A DNA stretch of 64,000 nucleotides from Paenibacillus tundrae (GCF_036884255.1 NZ_CP145605.1:1674001-1738000); one strand, 5' to 3'; numbered from the stretch's first letter, positions 16,881 through 25,486 are shown. A program made the numbers and translations. The notes: generated by a model not told the origin, from the letters alone.

Positions 16881-17609
16881 ATGCGAACATTACTTTGGGC
16901 AGAATATCAGAAGATTCGGCGTTTAAGTTTTGTTTGGATTGCAATTTTCGCAACAGTTATGGTAGCGGTTATTGTTTTTTTATCCGGATTAACAGATAAT
17001 GACGGCATCAGGGATATAGATACTGCAGGTTGGTATATGGCTGTAGCTCAACCACTGGGAACATTTTTCGTTCTTCCGGCGGTTATTGCTCTCTTAGGTA
17101 GTTACATGATATGTCGCGAAGAACAGGAGAATACAATTGAATCTCTTCGACTTATCCCAGTGAATGAAGCGAAGTTAACCCTTGCAAAAATGATTATAAC
17201 CCTTATATATAGTATTCTTTTTTACTTATTACTCTTTGCTATAACATTTTTTACTGAAGCAGCTTTACATTTTTCTGATTTATCCATAGGGGTGGTCCTA
17301 AATTTTTTGAGAGCTTATTTTTTGGATGGTCTATGCATATTCCTTGCGATCTCACCTATTATTGCTTGGGTATCGTACATGAAAAAGGGATATTGGATTG
17401 CGTTAGTGATCACTGAATTTTATTCTTTTATTGGATTATTTGCGAGTACATCAAACACCCTAAAAGCTTTATATCCTATTACAGCTGTATTTACCATTTC
17501 TGGCTACTATGAAGCATCGACTAGTCAGGTTATTCTTAGTTGCATTAGCTTAATGTTTTGCGTAGGGCTTTCTGCTGTGATACTTGCTAGCATGAAAAAA
17601 TACAAATGA
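16881..17609 (+). CDS. ABC transporter permease, LanE/LanG-like (second)
   Basis: A 242-residue membrane protein with six predicted helices and the same start pattern (LLWAEYQKIRRLSFVW) as the first permease, with which it would form a heterodimer. ATG 16881 follows GTGAGGTG; the in-frame GTG 16872 lies inside that site. It ends the operon, 33 bp before a strong terminator. No precursor peptide or modification gene is adjacent. Confidence 0.85.
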   Translation: MRTLLWAEYQKIRRLSFVWIAIFATVMVAVIVFLSGLTDNDGIRDIDTAGWYMAVAQPLGTFFVLPAVIALLGSYMICREEQENTIESLRLIPVNEAKLTLAKMIITLIYSILFYLLLFAITFFTEAALHFSDLSIGVVLNFLRAYFLDGLCIFLAISPIIAWVSYMKKGYWIALVITEFYSFIGLFASTSNTLKALYPITAVFTISGYYEASTSQVILSCISLMFCVGLSAVILASMKKYK

Positions 17610-17642
17610 AATAAATCATCTATCTGCCAAACCTAAATCGTC

Positions 17643-17670
17643 AACCATGCTCGAAAAGAGCATGGTTTTT
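17643..17670 (+). terminator. rho-independent terminator
   Basis: A perfect 10-bp stem AACCATGCTC / GAGCATGGTT with a 5-base loop runs into TTTTT. It closes the RR-HK-ABC operon. The following 246 bp (17671-17916) show no gene or repeat, only the upstream region of the Nudix gene. Confidence 0.9.
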
Positions 17671-17916
17671 AACTATCTCATCTTATTTGCGAAGCAAAAA
17701 TATTTGGATCCTCTCAAATATAGATCAATATACTTAAAACAAAGTACCTGGGTATCTGAAAAACAACATTAGAATCCGTTATCAGATTAGAGGAAATCAT
17801 GTGACTATGAAAGAAGAAAGATAAGGATGTAAAATCCAAAAAACTGCAAGTATGATGATAGATTAAATGATTTTAATTGAAGTAACTATAACCTTTAACA
17901 GGAAAGGTGGATTACC

Positions 17917-18327
17917 TTGTTTTATGTTAATACAAGAGCAATCATTGAAAGACATATTGATGATCATATCGAAATTGTGATTCAGAATAGAGTAAAACCG
18001 AATGAGCCATTAACTATTGAACTTCCTGGAGGGCGCATCGAACCCTTTGAATCATTAACACAAGCATTGAGGAGAGAAGTGAAAGAAGAAACGGGGCTAG
18101 ATTTATCTGAAATTGAAGGAGAGGAATTAAGAATAGTTACTGAAGGAAATCACTTTGAAGTAGAATGTGTTAAACCATTTGTAGCGTACCAAACTATTAA
18201 AGGGCCCGTGGATTCTCTAGGTTATTATTTTAGATGTAAAGCAAACGGAGAGTTGCTTGAAACGGGAGATGAAACATCAGGGATTCGATGGATCAAGATA
18301 AGAGATTTAAAAGAACTATTGGAATAA
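17917..18327 (+). CDS. Nudix hydrolase
   Basis: A 136-residue Nudix protein. The box GGRIEPFESLTQALRREV plus KEETGL lies near residues 37-60. It differs clearly from the Nudix protein at 8075, so it is not a recent duplicate. TTG 17917 is the start, 6 bp after AAAGGTGG. Substrate unknown. Confidence 0.85.
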   Translation: MFYVNTRAIIERHIDDHIEIVIQNRVKPNEPLTIELPGGRIEPFESLTQALRREVKEETGLDLSEIEGEELRIVTEGNHFEVECVKPFVAYQTIKGPVDSLGYYFRCKANGELLETGDETSGIRWIKIRDLKELLE

Positions 18328-18417
18328 AATCCCTTTCAATTTTCAGAAATAGATCGAGCTGGAATACAATATTATATAAACGAAACACTCGTATAGAATT
18401 TTGGGAGGTGCGTACCA

Positions 18418-19146
18418 ATGGGGAGAATAGTTGCAATCGGTGGTGGCGAAATGCGGTTTCATGAGACTCTGCCTATAGACAGATATATCGTTGAATTTTC
18501 AAATATTGAAAATCCGAAGCTACTATTCATTCCAACAGCAAGTAATGATGCTCAAGGCTACATTGATACTGTTAAGGCTGTATATGGAGAGCAATTGGGT
18601 TGTGAAGTTGATACGTTATGTCTTGTCGATCAAGATATCTCTGATGAAGCCATTAAGAACAAGATCCTATCCTCAAATATCATTTATGTAGGTGGCGGAG
18701 ACAATGTTAAAATGATGGAAATATGGAGAGCTAATAAAGTAGATCAATATCTTAAAGAAGCCTATGCACATAATATAGTATTGTCCGGTTTGAGTGCAGG
18801 TTCTATTTGTTGGTTTTTAGAAGGCCATAGTAACAGTAGTATAGAAACCAATCGTGATGGATGGTGGGATAGAGAACAAGTCATAGGACTGGGGCTAATC
18901 CCCGCTAATCACTGTCCACATTACAATGAAGATGGTCATGAAACATTTGATGACAATATGTTAGATAAAGAGGTTCCTGGCATTGCTCTTGAGAACAATG
19001 TTGCAATTGTAATTGATGGAGATATGTACAAGATAGTAAAGAGCAATACAGAAAGTAAGGCATATGTATTGAAAAAATGTGACGGTAAAATGAACAAGAT
19101 TGAAATAAACAATTGCGACTTCAAACCATTATCAGAAATTATATAA
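18418..19146 (+). CDS. peptidase E-like protein (family S51)
   Basis: A 242-residue S51 protein that is much closer to true peptidase E than the one at 1219. IVAIGGGEM opens the fold, IYVGGGDNVKMM follows, and LSGLSAGSICWF carries the nucleophile Ser. The NHCPHYNEDGHE segment supplies His, and the end is GIALENNVAIVIDG. Expected to hydrolyse Asp-Xaa dipeptides in the cytosol. The ribosome site GGGAGGTG lies 8 bp before ATG 18418. Confidence 0.85.
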   Translation: MGRIVAIGGGEMRFHETLPIDRYIVEFSNIENPKLLFIPTASNDAQGYIDTVKAVYGEQLGCEVDTLCLVDQDISDEAIKNKILSSNIIYVGGGDNVKMMEIWRANKVDQYLKEAYAHNIVLSGLSAGSICWFLEGHSNSSIETNRDGWWDREQVIGLGLIPANHCPHYNEDGHETFDDNMLDKEVPGIALENNVAIVIDGDMYKIVKSNTESKAYVLKKCDGKMNKIEINNCDFKPLSEII

Positions 19147-19235
19147 CTTCTCATTAGGAAACTATCGAGAGCGGAAAAAGTAGCAATTCAGCGTAAGAGT
19201 GTAAGGAATAAAAAGGATTAGATCACAATTCATAG

Positions 19236-19333
19236 AATACTACCTTTATACTTGAAGAAAGGTGGTATTAACATGTATTTTCCAATAAAGATTCGTCACC
19301 TCTCTCAATTCTAAAAAATTGAGGAGGGTAAAT
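19236..19333 (+). promoter_or_regulatory. structured leader that can hide the ribosome site of the kinase gene
   Basis: Two alternative folds are visible. AATACTACCTTT (19236-19247) pairs with AAAGGTGGTATT (19258-19269). CTCAATT (19304-19310) pairs with AATTGAG (19317-19323), and this stem can extend outward so that ACC at 19298-19300 faces the GGAGGG ribosome site. The GGTG part of the first stem can also pair with CACC at 19297-19300, making the folds mutually exclusive. The AAGGTGGTA piece recalls a T-box core, but the rest of a T-box is not evident. Confidence 0.4.
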
Positions 19334-19975
19334 ATGAAAGTAAACGATAATTATTTAAAAGAACAATTAAAGCATGTTTATTGGTTAAATGGTGGTTGTT
19401 GCGCGGGGAAGACCACCATGACTAGGAAATTTGTGGAGGAATTGAGATTTCAAACTCTTCGGGATGATGTCTTGAAGTATAGATCATTCACTAGCCATGT
19501 TGAATACCCTGCGCTTCAATATCCTCATCCTAAATTGGATTGGGACAAATGGTTTAACAGACCGAATGATGAACATTGTGAATGGCTTTTTCAAATTGTC
19601 AAAGAAATGATGGAGTTTTTTGTCATCGATTTGTTGAAGATGCCTAATGATCAGCCAATTATAATAGACCTAGGGATCATGCCAGAGGAAATATTGCCGT
19701 TTATCCCCAAGGAAAGAATCGTATGCCTCTATACTTCTGATCAAGAGATTGAGAGGCTATATTATTTTAGAGAAGATCATAAAATGATTCTGGATGTTAT
19801 TAACCGTACGGCTAACCCAGAGGAATCAATAAAGAATGGTAACAAAAACATGGTGAAGTTTTCTCACGATATTAGAGAAGCCTGCATTAAACATGGTATC
19901 AAAACAATAGAAAGAACACCTGAATTGAGTGTTGATGAACAATTTAAATTAGTTCGCGGGCACTTTGGAATATGA
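19334..19975 (+). CDS. AAA/P-loop kinase-like protein (213 aa)
   Basis: A cytosolic P-loop NTPase. Walker A is GGCCAGKTTM near residues 19-28, and a later PIIIDLGIMPEEILPFIP strand may carry the Asp. The rest is helical with a DxxR-type lid (YYFREDH). It resembles small-molecule kinases of unknown substrate found in Bacilli. ATG 19334 follows GAGGAGGG. A decayed partial copy of the same gene lies at 13366. A strong terminator follows. Confidence 0.75.
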   Translation: MKVNDNYLKEQLKHVYWLNGGCCAGKTTMTRKFVEELRFQTLRDDVLKYRSFTSHVEYPALQYPHPKLDWDKWFNRPNDEHCEWLFQIVKEMMEFFVIDLLKMPNDQPIIIDLGIMPEEILPFIPKERIVCLYTSDQEIERLYYFREDHKMILDVINRTANPEESIKNGNKNMVKFSHDIREACIKHGIKTIERTPELSVDEQFKLVRGHFGI

Positions 19976-20000
19976 ATTAATAAATTCTATTAATGAACGC

Positions 20001-20031
20001 CAACAGGCTGCCGAGATTAGGCAGCCTGTTG
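20001..20031 (+). terminator. terminator hairpin
   Basis: A perfect 12-bp stem CAACAGGCTGCC / GGCAGCCTGTTG with a 7-base loop, flanked by TTAATG and CATTAA which can lengthen it. The run of T is short (ACTTTT at 20042), so termination may be partial. Confidence 0.7.
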
Positions 20032-20088
20032 CATTAACGCAACTTTTATATCAAATTAGTTCGTCCAAAACATGTAGGAGATGATAAT

Positions 20089-20622
20089 TTGCGGATTAGA
20101 GAAGCTACGATTCATGACGCTGAAGGAATTGCAAGAGTTCATGTGGATAGTTGGAGAACGACATACAAGGGGATTATTCCAGAGGAATTTTTAAACAATC
20201 TATCGTATACACAAAGGACTGAATTATGGATTAACAATATCAAGAAAACAGATAATTTTGTAATACTGGCAGAGAATACAAAAGGAGAAATCATTGGATT
20301 TGCAGATTGTTGGAAGAGAGAGACAAATACGGTGCCCAACGCAGGCGATTTGACTTCAATTTACATACTTGAGGAATACCAAGGGAATGGATTAGGGAAG
20401 GAATTACTTAAAAGTATATTTAATCGATTCAATTCATTGGGTTACCAGAAAATATTCGTTGATGTTCTAGAGGATAACAAGACACGCTATTTTTATGAGT
20501 ATTATGGAGCTCACTTATCTAAATCAGTTCAAATAAAAATTGGAGGAAAAGTCCTTAATGAATTAATCTATGAATGGGATAACGTTGACGAAGTATTAGC
20601 GAGATTAACTAAAACTAATTAG
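20089..20622 (+). CDS. GNAT family N-acetyltransferase
   Basis: A 177-residue acetyl-CoA-dependent acetyltransferase. The start IREATIHDAEGIARVHVDSW is typical of the phosphinothricin/RimI-like branch; LTSIYILEEYQGNGLGKELL contains the acetyl-CoA loop (QGNGLG), and the RYFYEYYGA strand-helix follows. Substrate unknown. TTG 20089 is the start, 8 bp after TAGGAG. Confidence 0.88.
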   Translation: MRIREATIHDAEGIARVHVDSWRTTYKGIIPEEFLNNLSYTQRTELWINNIKKTDNFVILAENTKGEIIGFADCWKRETNTVPNAGDLTSIYILEEYQGNGLGKELLKSIFNRFNSLGYQKIFVDVLEDNKTRYFYEYYGAHLSKSVQIKIGGKVLNELIYEWDNVDEVLARLTKTN

Positions 20623-20676
20623 TGGGAATTTATGAGTTATCAAGTAAATGATATGAGAGAAAACGTAGGAGGAGAA

Positions 20677-21126
20677 ATGAACAAGGTAAATCATTTTGAA
20701 ACGAAGCTTGCACCTCGTTATGATGACAGTGACCCTGATCAAGAAGGAAATAAAAATGTGGTTTTTGCTGATTGGATCATTGATGGGAAATCCCTCTATC
20801 AGATGCTTAAAAAGTACGAATTTGTACCAAGTTTAGGCTGGGGGACAGAAGAGGAACAGCAAGAGTCTATTGATTATTTTCTGCTGAAGCAACTACATCC
20901 AGTCTTATATTATAGGTACCCCATATTAGTGTGTCCTTGGTGTAAGGATGAAGATTGCGGTTATGTATCAGTATTGATTGAAAGGGAAGGGGATTTTGTA
21001 AGGTGGAGCGATTTTAGATTAGAACCACATAATAGAAAAATTGATCTAGAATCGTTCACTTTCAAGTGGAATGATTATAAGAGAGAGATTATTCGTACAT
21101 ATAGAATGGCAGCGATGAATAGCTAG
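20677..21126 (+). CDS. hypothetical protein with CPWC motif (149 aa)
   Basis: An acidic protein starting at ATG 20677 after GTAGGAGGAG. It contains VVFADWIIDGKSLYQMLKKY, a GWGTEEEQ turn and VCPWCKDEDCGYVSV, where three Cys could bind a metal. Similar proteins occur in Paenibacillus genomes as uncharacterised ORFs, from memory. No function assigned. Confidence 0.65.
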   Translation: MNKVNHFETKLAPRYDDSDPDQEGNKNVVFADWIIDGKSLYQMLKKYEFVPSLGWGTEEEQQESIDYFLLKQLHPVLYYRYPILVCPWCKDEDCGYVSVLIEREGDFVRWSDFRLEPHNRKIDLESFTFKWNDYKREIIRTYRMAAMNS

Positions 21127-21164
21127 AGAAGAAGTTTAAAAAGAAGATAGGAAGTGAGAAGAAT

Positions 21165-21524
21165 TTGAATTTAATGCAACTCAAGATTCCAGCAGGTTAT
21201 GCAGTGACCTATAACAAATTCTACGATGTAGACCCTGTTCTTAGTGCAGATAGTGACTACTTTATTGAGAATTGGGGATTCTTCACAGAAGATTTATTAC
21301 AGATCGTTAAAATGAAAATCAACAATGGGAAGTGGTTTATTCCTGAAAGAGAAGACACGATACTCTTTGATCTAGGATGGTATCCAGATTCAGATATTAA
21401 CGGCCATTACCGTCTGGAACTTGTTGATGGGGATTGGAATGAAATTAAAAGCATTTCTTCTAAAGATCGATTTGTAATTAAAGAGCAACTTGAAGAATGG
21501 TTGGAAGAACAACTAAGAGTGTAA
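21165..21524 (+). CDS. hypothetical protein (119 aa)
   Basis: A small cytosolic protein with LKIPAGYAVTYNKFYDVDP at the start and DLGWYPDSDINGHYRL in the middle. The layout recalls the uncharacterised YdhH-type proteins of Bacillus, but I am not certain. TTG 21165 suits the AGGAAGTGAG site better than ATG 21174. Confidence 0.6.
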   Translation: MNLMQLKIPAGYAVTYNKFYDVDPVLSADSDYFIENWGFFTEDLLQIVKMKINNGKWFIPEREDTILFDLGWYPDSDINGHYRLELVDGDWNEIKSISSKDRFVIKEQLEEWLEEQLRV

Positions 21525-21620
21525 ACAGAAACAACCGAGATCTGAAGATTATTTGAATAAATACGCTCAGAAGACATACAGGGAGGTTACTTCAATAATA
21601 ACTCCAGGAGGATTCTGCTA

Positions 21621-21851
21621 ATGAGGAAGAGATATTCTATTGAAAAAGCAGAGTGGTCAGAAACAAGAGAAAAGGAGTATGAGCAAGAATGTAGAGATAT
21701 TGTGTTTAAGTTCGACGATGAGCTTGTTCAGCGGGAGAACGTTATTTATTTAAATAGAAAAGATGGTCAATCTGTAGTAGTAGAGCCTTTGAATCAAAAA
21801 ACATTTTGGTATGAAACATGGTTGAAGATTAAAGACATCTACAGTACTTGA
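21621..21851 (+). CDS. small hypothetical protein (76 aa)
   Basis: A charged 76-residue protein with ATG 21621 after CAGGAGGAT. Its stop TGA (21849-21851) shares its last base with the ATG of the following TetR-like frame, so the two are coupled. There is no recognised domain. It may have lost its original 3' end at this junction. Confidence 0.55.
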   Translation: MRKRYSIEKAEWSETREKEYEQECRDIVFKFDDELVQRENVIYLNRKDGQSVVVEPLNQKTFWYETWLKIKDIYST

Positions 21852-22345
21852 TGATGGAAAAAGAATTTGATCAAATTACGATTCAAGATATTTCGGACAG
21901 AGCAGATGTTAGTCGAAGGACCATCTATCTTCACTACATGGACAAATTCGATCTTCTGGATCAGCTCATCAAAGAACATATTGATGACTTAAGAAGGATC
22001 TGCAATTCTACAGACGATAACACGGATTATGAGAATATGGGGTTGGTGTGGTTCCAGTACTTCGAGAATCATTCGATGTTCTTTTCTGCATTACTAGCGA
22101 GTAAAGGTAGCCCTTTTTTCCGCGATCAGTTCCTTACGTTTTTCATCGAAGAACTAGAGAAAGAAAACGGCATGTCCGAAGGGTGTAACTCTGAATTAAC
22201 GGAGGGTATGAATGTGGATATTCAGTTCCTGGGGTCAGCGATCGTTGGCGTAGTGGAGTGGTGGTTTAAACAAGGGAAGCCTCCTACTCCTTCCTTTATG
22301 GCGCAGCGAGTGGGCGTATTGCTTGAAAGAAATCTGGAGATATAA
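21851..22345 (+). CDS. TetR-like regulator lacking its N-terminal helix
   Basis: A regulator of about 164 residues. The helix-turn-helix FDQITIQDISDRADVSRRTI and the YLHYMDKFDLLDQLI segment are typical of TetR/AcrR proteins with a C-terminal ligand domain (TetR_C_7-like). The usual 20 or so residues before MMEKEFDQ, including helix 1, are missing because the frame begins at the stop of the upstream gene. There is no own ribosome site; translation would need coupling through TGATG. It may be a 5'-truncated gene with impaired DNA binding. Confidence 0.7.
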   Translation: MMEKEFDQITIQDISDRADVSRRTIYLHYMDKFDLLDQLIKEHIDDLRRICNSTDDNTDYENMGLVWFQYFENHSMFFSALLASKGSPFFRDQFLTFFIEELEKENGMSEGCNSELTEGMNVDIQFLGSAIVGVVEWWFKQGKPPTPSFMAQRVGVLLERNLEI

Positions 22346-22410
22346 ATGTTGATGTGAAGAAGAATGTTAGATGGAATTCGAGTAGAATAATTCTAAGAGG
22401 GAGGATATAC

Positions 22411-23130
22411 ATGGAAACATTAAAAAGTAAGCTTGTCCAGTATAAGGCAGGTCATATACTCGAAGTAGGCACAGGAACAGGGAAGTTTATTCCGATGATG
22501 TTGAATATATTTAATGGAATTGACCAGATTGTGGGCATTGATATGGATCATGAAGCAATACTCCAAGCAAAGAACACCTACATAGAAAATACTAAAATTG
22601 ACTTTGTTGCAATGAACGCTGAGCAGTTAAGTTATGAAGATCATACTTTTAATACGGTATGCATATCGAATGCATTACATCATATGCCCCCAGAATCCAA
22701 AGTATTAGATGAGATGAAAAGGGTTTTGAAGAGTGATGGGTTATTCCTAATTAACGAATTGTTTTGCGATGGTCAAAATGAAGCACAATTATCTCATGTG
22801 ATGTATCATCATTTTAGCGCTGGAATTGATCGACGATTAGGGATTTACCATAGTCAGACTTATACAAAACAACAAATTTTAGATCTGATTAGGGATAAAG
22901 GAATAAGAGTAGAGATTGTGTATGAATACAATGAATCCAAGGGAAATGTAAGAGCTGAGCAAGATATTGTTTTAGTCACAGAGGCATGTCGAAAACATAT
23001 AGAGAGAACTAAGAATTTATCGGACTACATTGAATTCAAAAGACGTGGGGAAGAAATTATTGAACGGCTTAATAACATAGGTATTCAACGACCTACACAA
23101 CTCATGGTATTAGGAAAAGTCGAAGCATAA
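22411..23130 (+). CDS. class I SAM-dependent methyltransferase
   Basis: A 239-residue methyltransferase. Motif I is ILEVGTGTGKFIP (about residues 16-28), followed by VGIDMDHEAI, then AEQLSYEDHTFNTVCISNALHH and MKRVLKSDGLFLINE. This is a UbiE/Methyltransf_11 layout; substrate unknown. ATG 22411 follows GAGGGAGGAT, better than upstream in-frame starts. Confidence 0.85.
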   Translation: METLKSKLVQYKAGHILEVGTGTGKFIPMMLNIFNGIDQIVGIDMDHEAILQAKNTYIENTKIDFVAMNAEQLSYEDHTFNTVCISNALHHMPPESKVLDEMKRVLKSDGLFLINELFCDGQNEAQLSHVMYHHFSAGIDRRLGIYHSQTYTKQQILDLIRDKGIRVEIVYEYNESKGNVRAEQDIVLVTEACRKHIERTKNLSDYIEFKRRGEEIIERLNNIGIQRPTQLMVLGKVEA

Positions 23131-23192
23131 ATTTATTGGAGGACGATTTAAGTGAAATTGAGAAAAATCAAAATTTACAAAGGAGAGGTAAT

Positions 23193-23933
23193 ATGTTTAT
23201 AGACCTTTTTAATAGACTTAGTATCACATTACCTATTGTACTCATTGAGGAGTTAGAAGCTCACTATAAGAAACAGAAGGATCAGGAGTACTTGTTAAGA
23301 TTAATGGAATTTGACGAAGTCATTGAAATGGCCGAATTATTGTCTGAAATGAAGGTGTATCAAGACATTATTCCTTTATGGACAGATGATCATTCGAACT
23401 ACATAGGTTTACAGGTTCAGGGTGCTTGCAAATACAGAATTAGTTATATCGATCATGAAGAAACAGATGTATCTCCAGGTTTTAGAAGTGTACGTTCTTT
23501 TATATCGAAACTCGAACAACATCCTAGTTATGATTGGGACGAGTTGGAGAAAGATTATCCCTCAGATATAGAAATTAGTGATGCTGAGATGGAGGAAGAC
23601 TTACGTTGTATTGAAGCGTTAAACAAGCTGATAAATTCTAACCCACTAATAGATGACGATATCCGTTGTCAGTATATTTTTTCAGTTATGGCGTTAACAC
23701 CGAAAAGGAATCTTGACTCATTAATACCATATTTGGATGATGAAGATATGTATGTTCAAGAGAGAGCGTGTGAGATTCTTGGTTTTCATAGATACATTCC
23801 AGCTAGAGATAAGTTAATAGAGGTTTCGACAAACGGAATGCATAATGGGAAACTCGCAGCGAAAAGAGCGTTAGCAAGAATAAGAGAAGAGAACCAAGGA
23901 GCATTCTACTGGAGCCAAGATATAAAGAAATAA
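23193..23933 (+). CDS. SMI1/KNR4-like protein with HEAT-type C-terminus
   Basis: A 246-residue soluble protein. The N-terminal half (LPIVLIEELEAHYKK, LIPLWTDDHSNYIGL) resembles SMI1/KNR4 (SUKH) domains, which in bacteria often act as toxin-immunity proteins. The C-terminal half (SLIPYLDDEDMYVQERACEI, LAAKRALARIRE) is a HEAT-repeat-like helical pair. ATG 23193 follows AAAGGAGAGG; an earlier in-frame start at 23136 lacks such a site. Confidence 0.7.
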   Translation: MFIDLFNRLSITLPIVLIEELEAHYKKQKDQEYLLRLMEFDEVIEMAELLSEMKVYQDIIPLWTDDHSNYIGLQVQGACKYRISYIDHEETDVSPGFRSVRSFISKLEQHPSYDWDELEKDYPSDIEISDAEMEEDLRCIEALNKLINSNPLIDDDIRCQYIFSVMALTPKRNLDSLIPYLDDEDMYVQERACEILGFHRYIPARDKLIEVSTNGMHNGKLAAKRALARIREENQGAFYWSQDIKK

Positions 23934-23976
23934 GAGAATATAACGGACTAATACTAAATGATAAAGGAATTCATCG

Positions 23977-24255
23977 ATGAAATTGTACTTATTTATTATT
24001 CAAAGCTTCTATGTGTTGACCTTAATGCCTTGGTTCATCATTTGGGGATTATCTTTCATGGCATTTGATAGTGGAGTTTCAATGTGGGGAGTAGCACTTG
24101 TAACGATCGTTACGTTGTATCCTTTGGCTGTTGTCATTAGTTCGGTTCTATCTTGGTTATTAAAGAAAAAGGTAAAGACGTTAGGCCTTATTCTAATCAG
24201 TTCATTTCCACTTCTGTGGGTGATTTCATTTGCAGTTTTGATATTAGGAAATTGA
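23977..24255 (+). CDS. small integral membrane protein (92 aa)
   Basis: Three hydrophobic helices (LYLFIIQSFYVLTLMPWFII, VALVTIVTLYPLAVVISSVL, LGLILISSFPLLWVISFAVL) separated by a short KKKVK loop. No family recognised. ATG 23977 is preceded by AAAGGAA. Confidence 0.65.
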   Translation: MKLYLFIIQSFYVLTLMPWFIIWGLSFMAFDSGVSMWGVALVTIVTLYPLAVVISSVLSWLLKKKVKTLGLILISSFPLLWVISFAVLILGN

Positions 24256-24311
24256 ATGAAGAATAAAACTAGGAGTAGAGAGCTCCAATCAAAGAGACAA
24301 GGAGATTAGAA

Positions 24312-24806
24312 ATGGAGTCTTTATCCGTTCGATTGGAGATTGAAGAACTCATTAAAAAGTGTTCAATCAACAGGCAGGAACTGTTTGAAGTCCGAAAAGA
24401 TCAGTGGAAATCCATTTTAGATCATATCGAAAAGCACTTTCTAAAGAAGATTCATTATACTCAAGACTTGCATTGGGGATGGAATAGACTTCAAGAACCG
24501 TATTACGCATTGAGGTTTATCGAGCAACCTTATAAATCCATTAAAGAGATTATTAAAGATGAATTTATATGGTTTATTGCTGAAGACCACAACGATAAAA
24601 TGTGGGTTTATGAAGGGGAAAAGAATATTATTTTCGATAAAATAATTCCTGAACTTTACCATTTGGACGAATACTTTCTGGTATCGAAGAAATATGAATG
24701 GCTCGTATGTGAAGATCATCATGAGATTGTACATTTCTCAGGGGAAGGCATCATTAATCAAGCGAAGAAGTTTGAATTAGAGAACGAGAGCAAGATAATT
24801 AAGTAA
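24312..24806 (+). CDS. DUF6756-like hypothetical protein (164 aa)
   Basis: A cytosolic protein with FIAEDHNDKMWVYEGEK and YFLVSKKYEWLVCEDHH, a pattern I associate with DUF6756 proteins of unknown function. ATG 24312 follows CAAGGAGA. It is followed by attC-like element E8. Confidence 0.6.
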   Translation: MESLSVRLEIEELIKKCSINRQELFEVRKDQWKSILDHIEKHFLKKIHYTQDLHWGWNRLQEPYYALRFIEQPYKSIKEIIKDEFIWFIAEDHNDKMWVYEGEKNIIFDKIIPELYHLDEYFLVSKKYEWLVCEDHHEIVHFSGEGIINQAKKFELENESKIIK

Positions 24807-24840
24807 ATGCTCAGTTAGAAAGGAAAGTTACGGACTTCAT

Positions 24841-24882
24841 ATTACATAATTTTCACGCTGTGACTCCTTACGGGTCTTATTG
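24841..24882. repeat. attC-like element E8, left arm
   Basis: ATTACATAATTTTCACGCTGTG (24841-24862) matches the left arms of E1 and E4, followed by the hairpin GACTC-CTTAC-GGGTC (24862-24876) and TTATTG. No right arm is seen before the next gene, as in E1. It shows the family reaches nearly to the end of the AT-rich array. Confidence 0.55.
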
Positions 24883-24898
24883 AAAGGGTGGATGGAAG

Positions 24899-25447
24899 TT
24901 GATACAGGGAGAATTAATCTATAAAACAATAGACTCGCTTAAGAAAAGATTGGAAAATAACAACCTGCTAGAATTACAGCTTCAAGAGGGTTATTTAACT
25001 CAAGCTACCTGTACGTTTAATGAGCCGGCAGATGAAAGTGATTTAATCGAATTCCAAAGGAAATTAGGGTTTGAACTTCCGAATGATTATATTAACTTTT
25101 TGAAGATAAGTAATGGTTGCTCGTTATTTGACCATCCGCAACACGGAGGAGAGGCGTATTTATATAAGTGGCAGGATATCCAAGAAGCAACGTATGAGAG
25201 TTCAAACGAGGGGTACCTGAAGATCGCCTATATCTACCAAGATAATATCGTAATTGATCTGAAAAAATACAGCGAAGGCTCAAATAATTACTTAATGGTT
25301 AAGGGGTACATAGACAATTTTGATGAGTCGAGACCCTTTAATATGAACTTCGAGTTGTGGTTTGATCGATTTATTATCAGTCAGGGAGATAAATTTTGGG
25401 ACTGGTCAGTGTATACGGCAGAAAATTTCTATAAATTAAAAGGATAA
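24899..25447 (+). CDS. SMI1/KNR4 (SUKH) family protein
   Basis: A 182-residue SUKH-fold protein. The hallmark ADESDLIEFQRKLGFELP, DYINFLKISNGCSLF and WQDIQEATYES order is clear. Bacterial members serve as immunity proteins against polymorphic toxins or have unknown regulatory roles; no toxin gene is adjacent. TTG 24899 is the likely start after GGGTGGATGGAAG. Confidence 0.8.
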   Translation: MIQGELIYKTIDSLKKRLENNNLLELQLQEGYLTQATCTFNEPADESDLIEFQRKLGFELPNDYINFLKISNGCSLFDHPQHGGEAYLYKWQDIQEATYESSNEGYLKIAYIYQDNIVIDLKKYSEGSNNYLMVKGYIDNFDESRPFNMNFELWFDRFIISQGDKFWDWSVYTAENFYKLKG

Positions 25448-25486
25448 AGTACGCTTAGGCGATACTTTGTATGAGAGGAATTCAGA

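Noticed and set aside
19147..19333. A complete T-box riboswitch
   Set aside because: Only an AGGTGGTA-like core and competing stems are visible; a specifier loop and the conserved ACCGCG half are not found, and the gene is not amino-acid related. Kept only as a generic structured leader.
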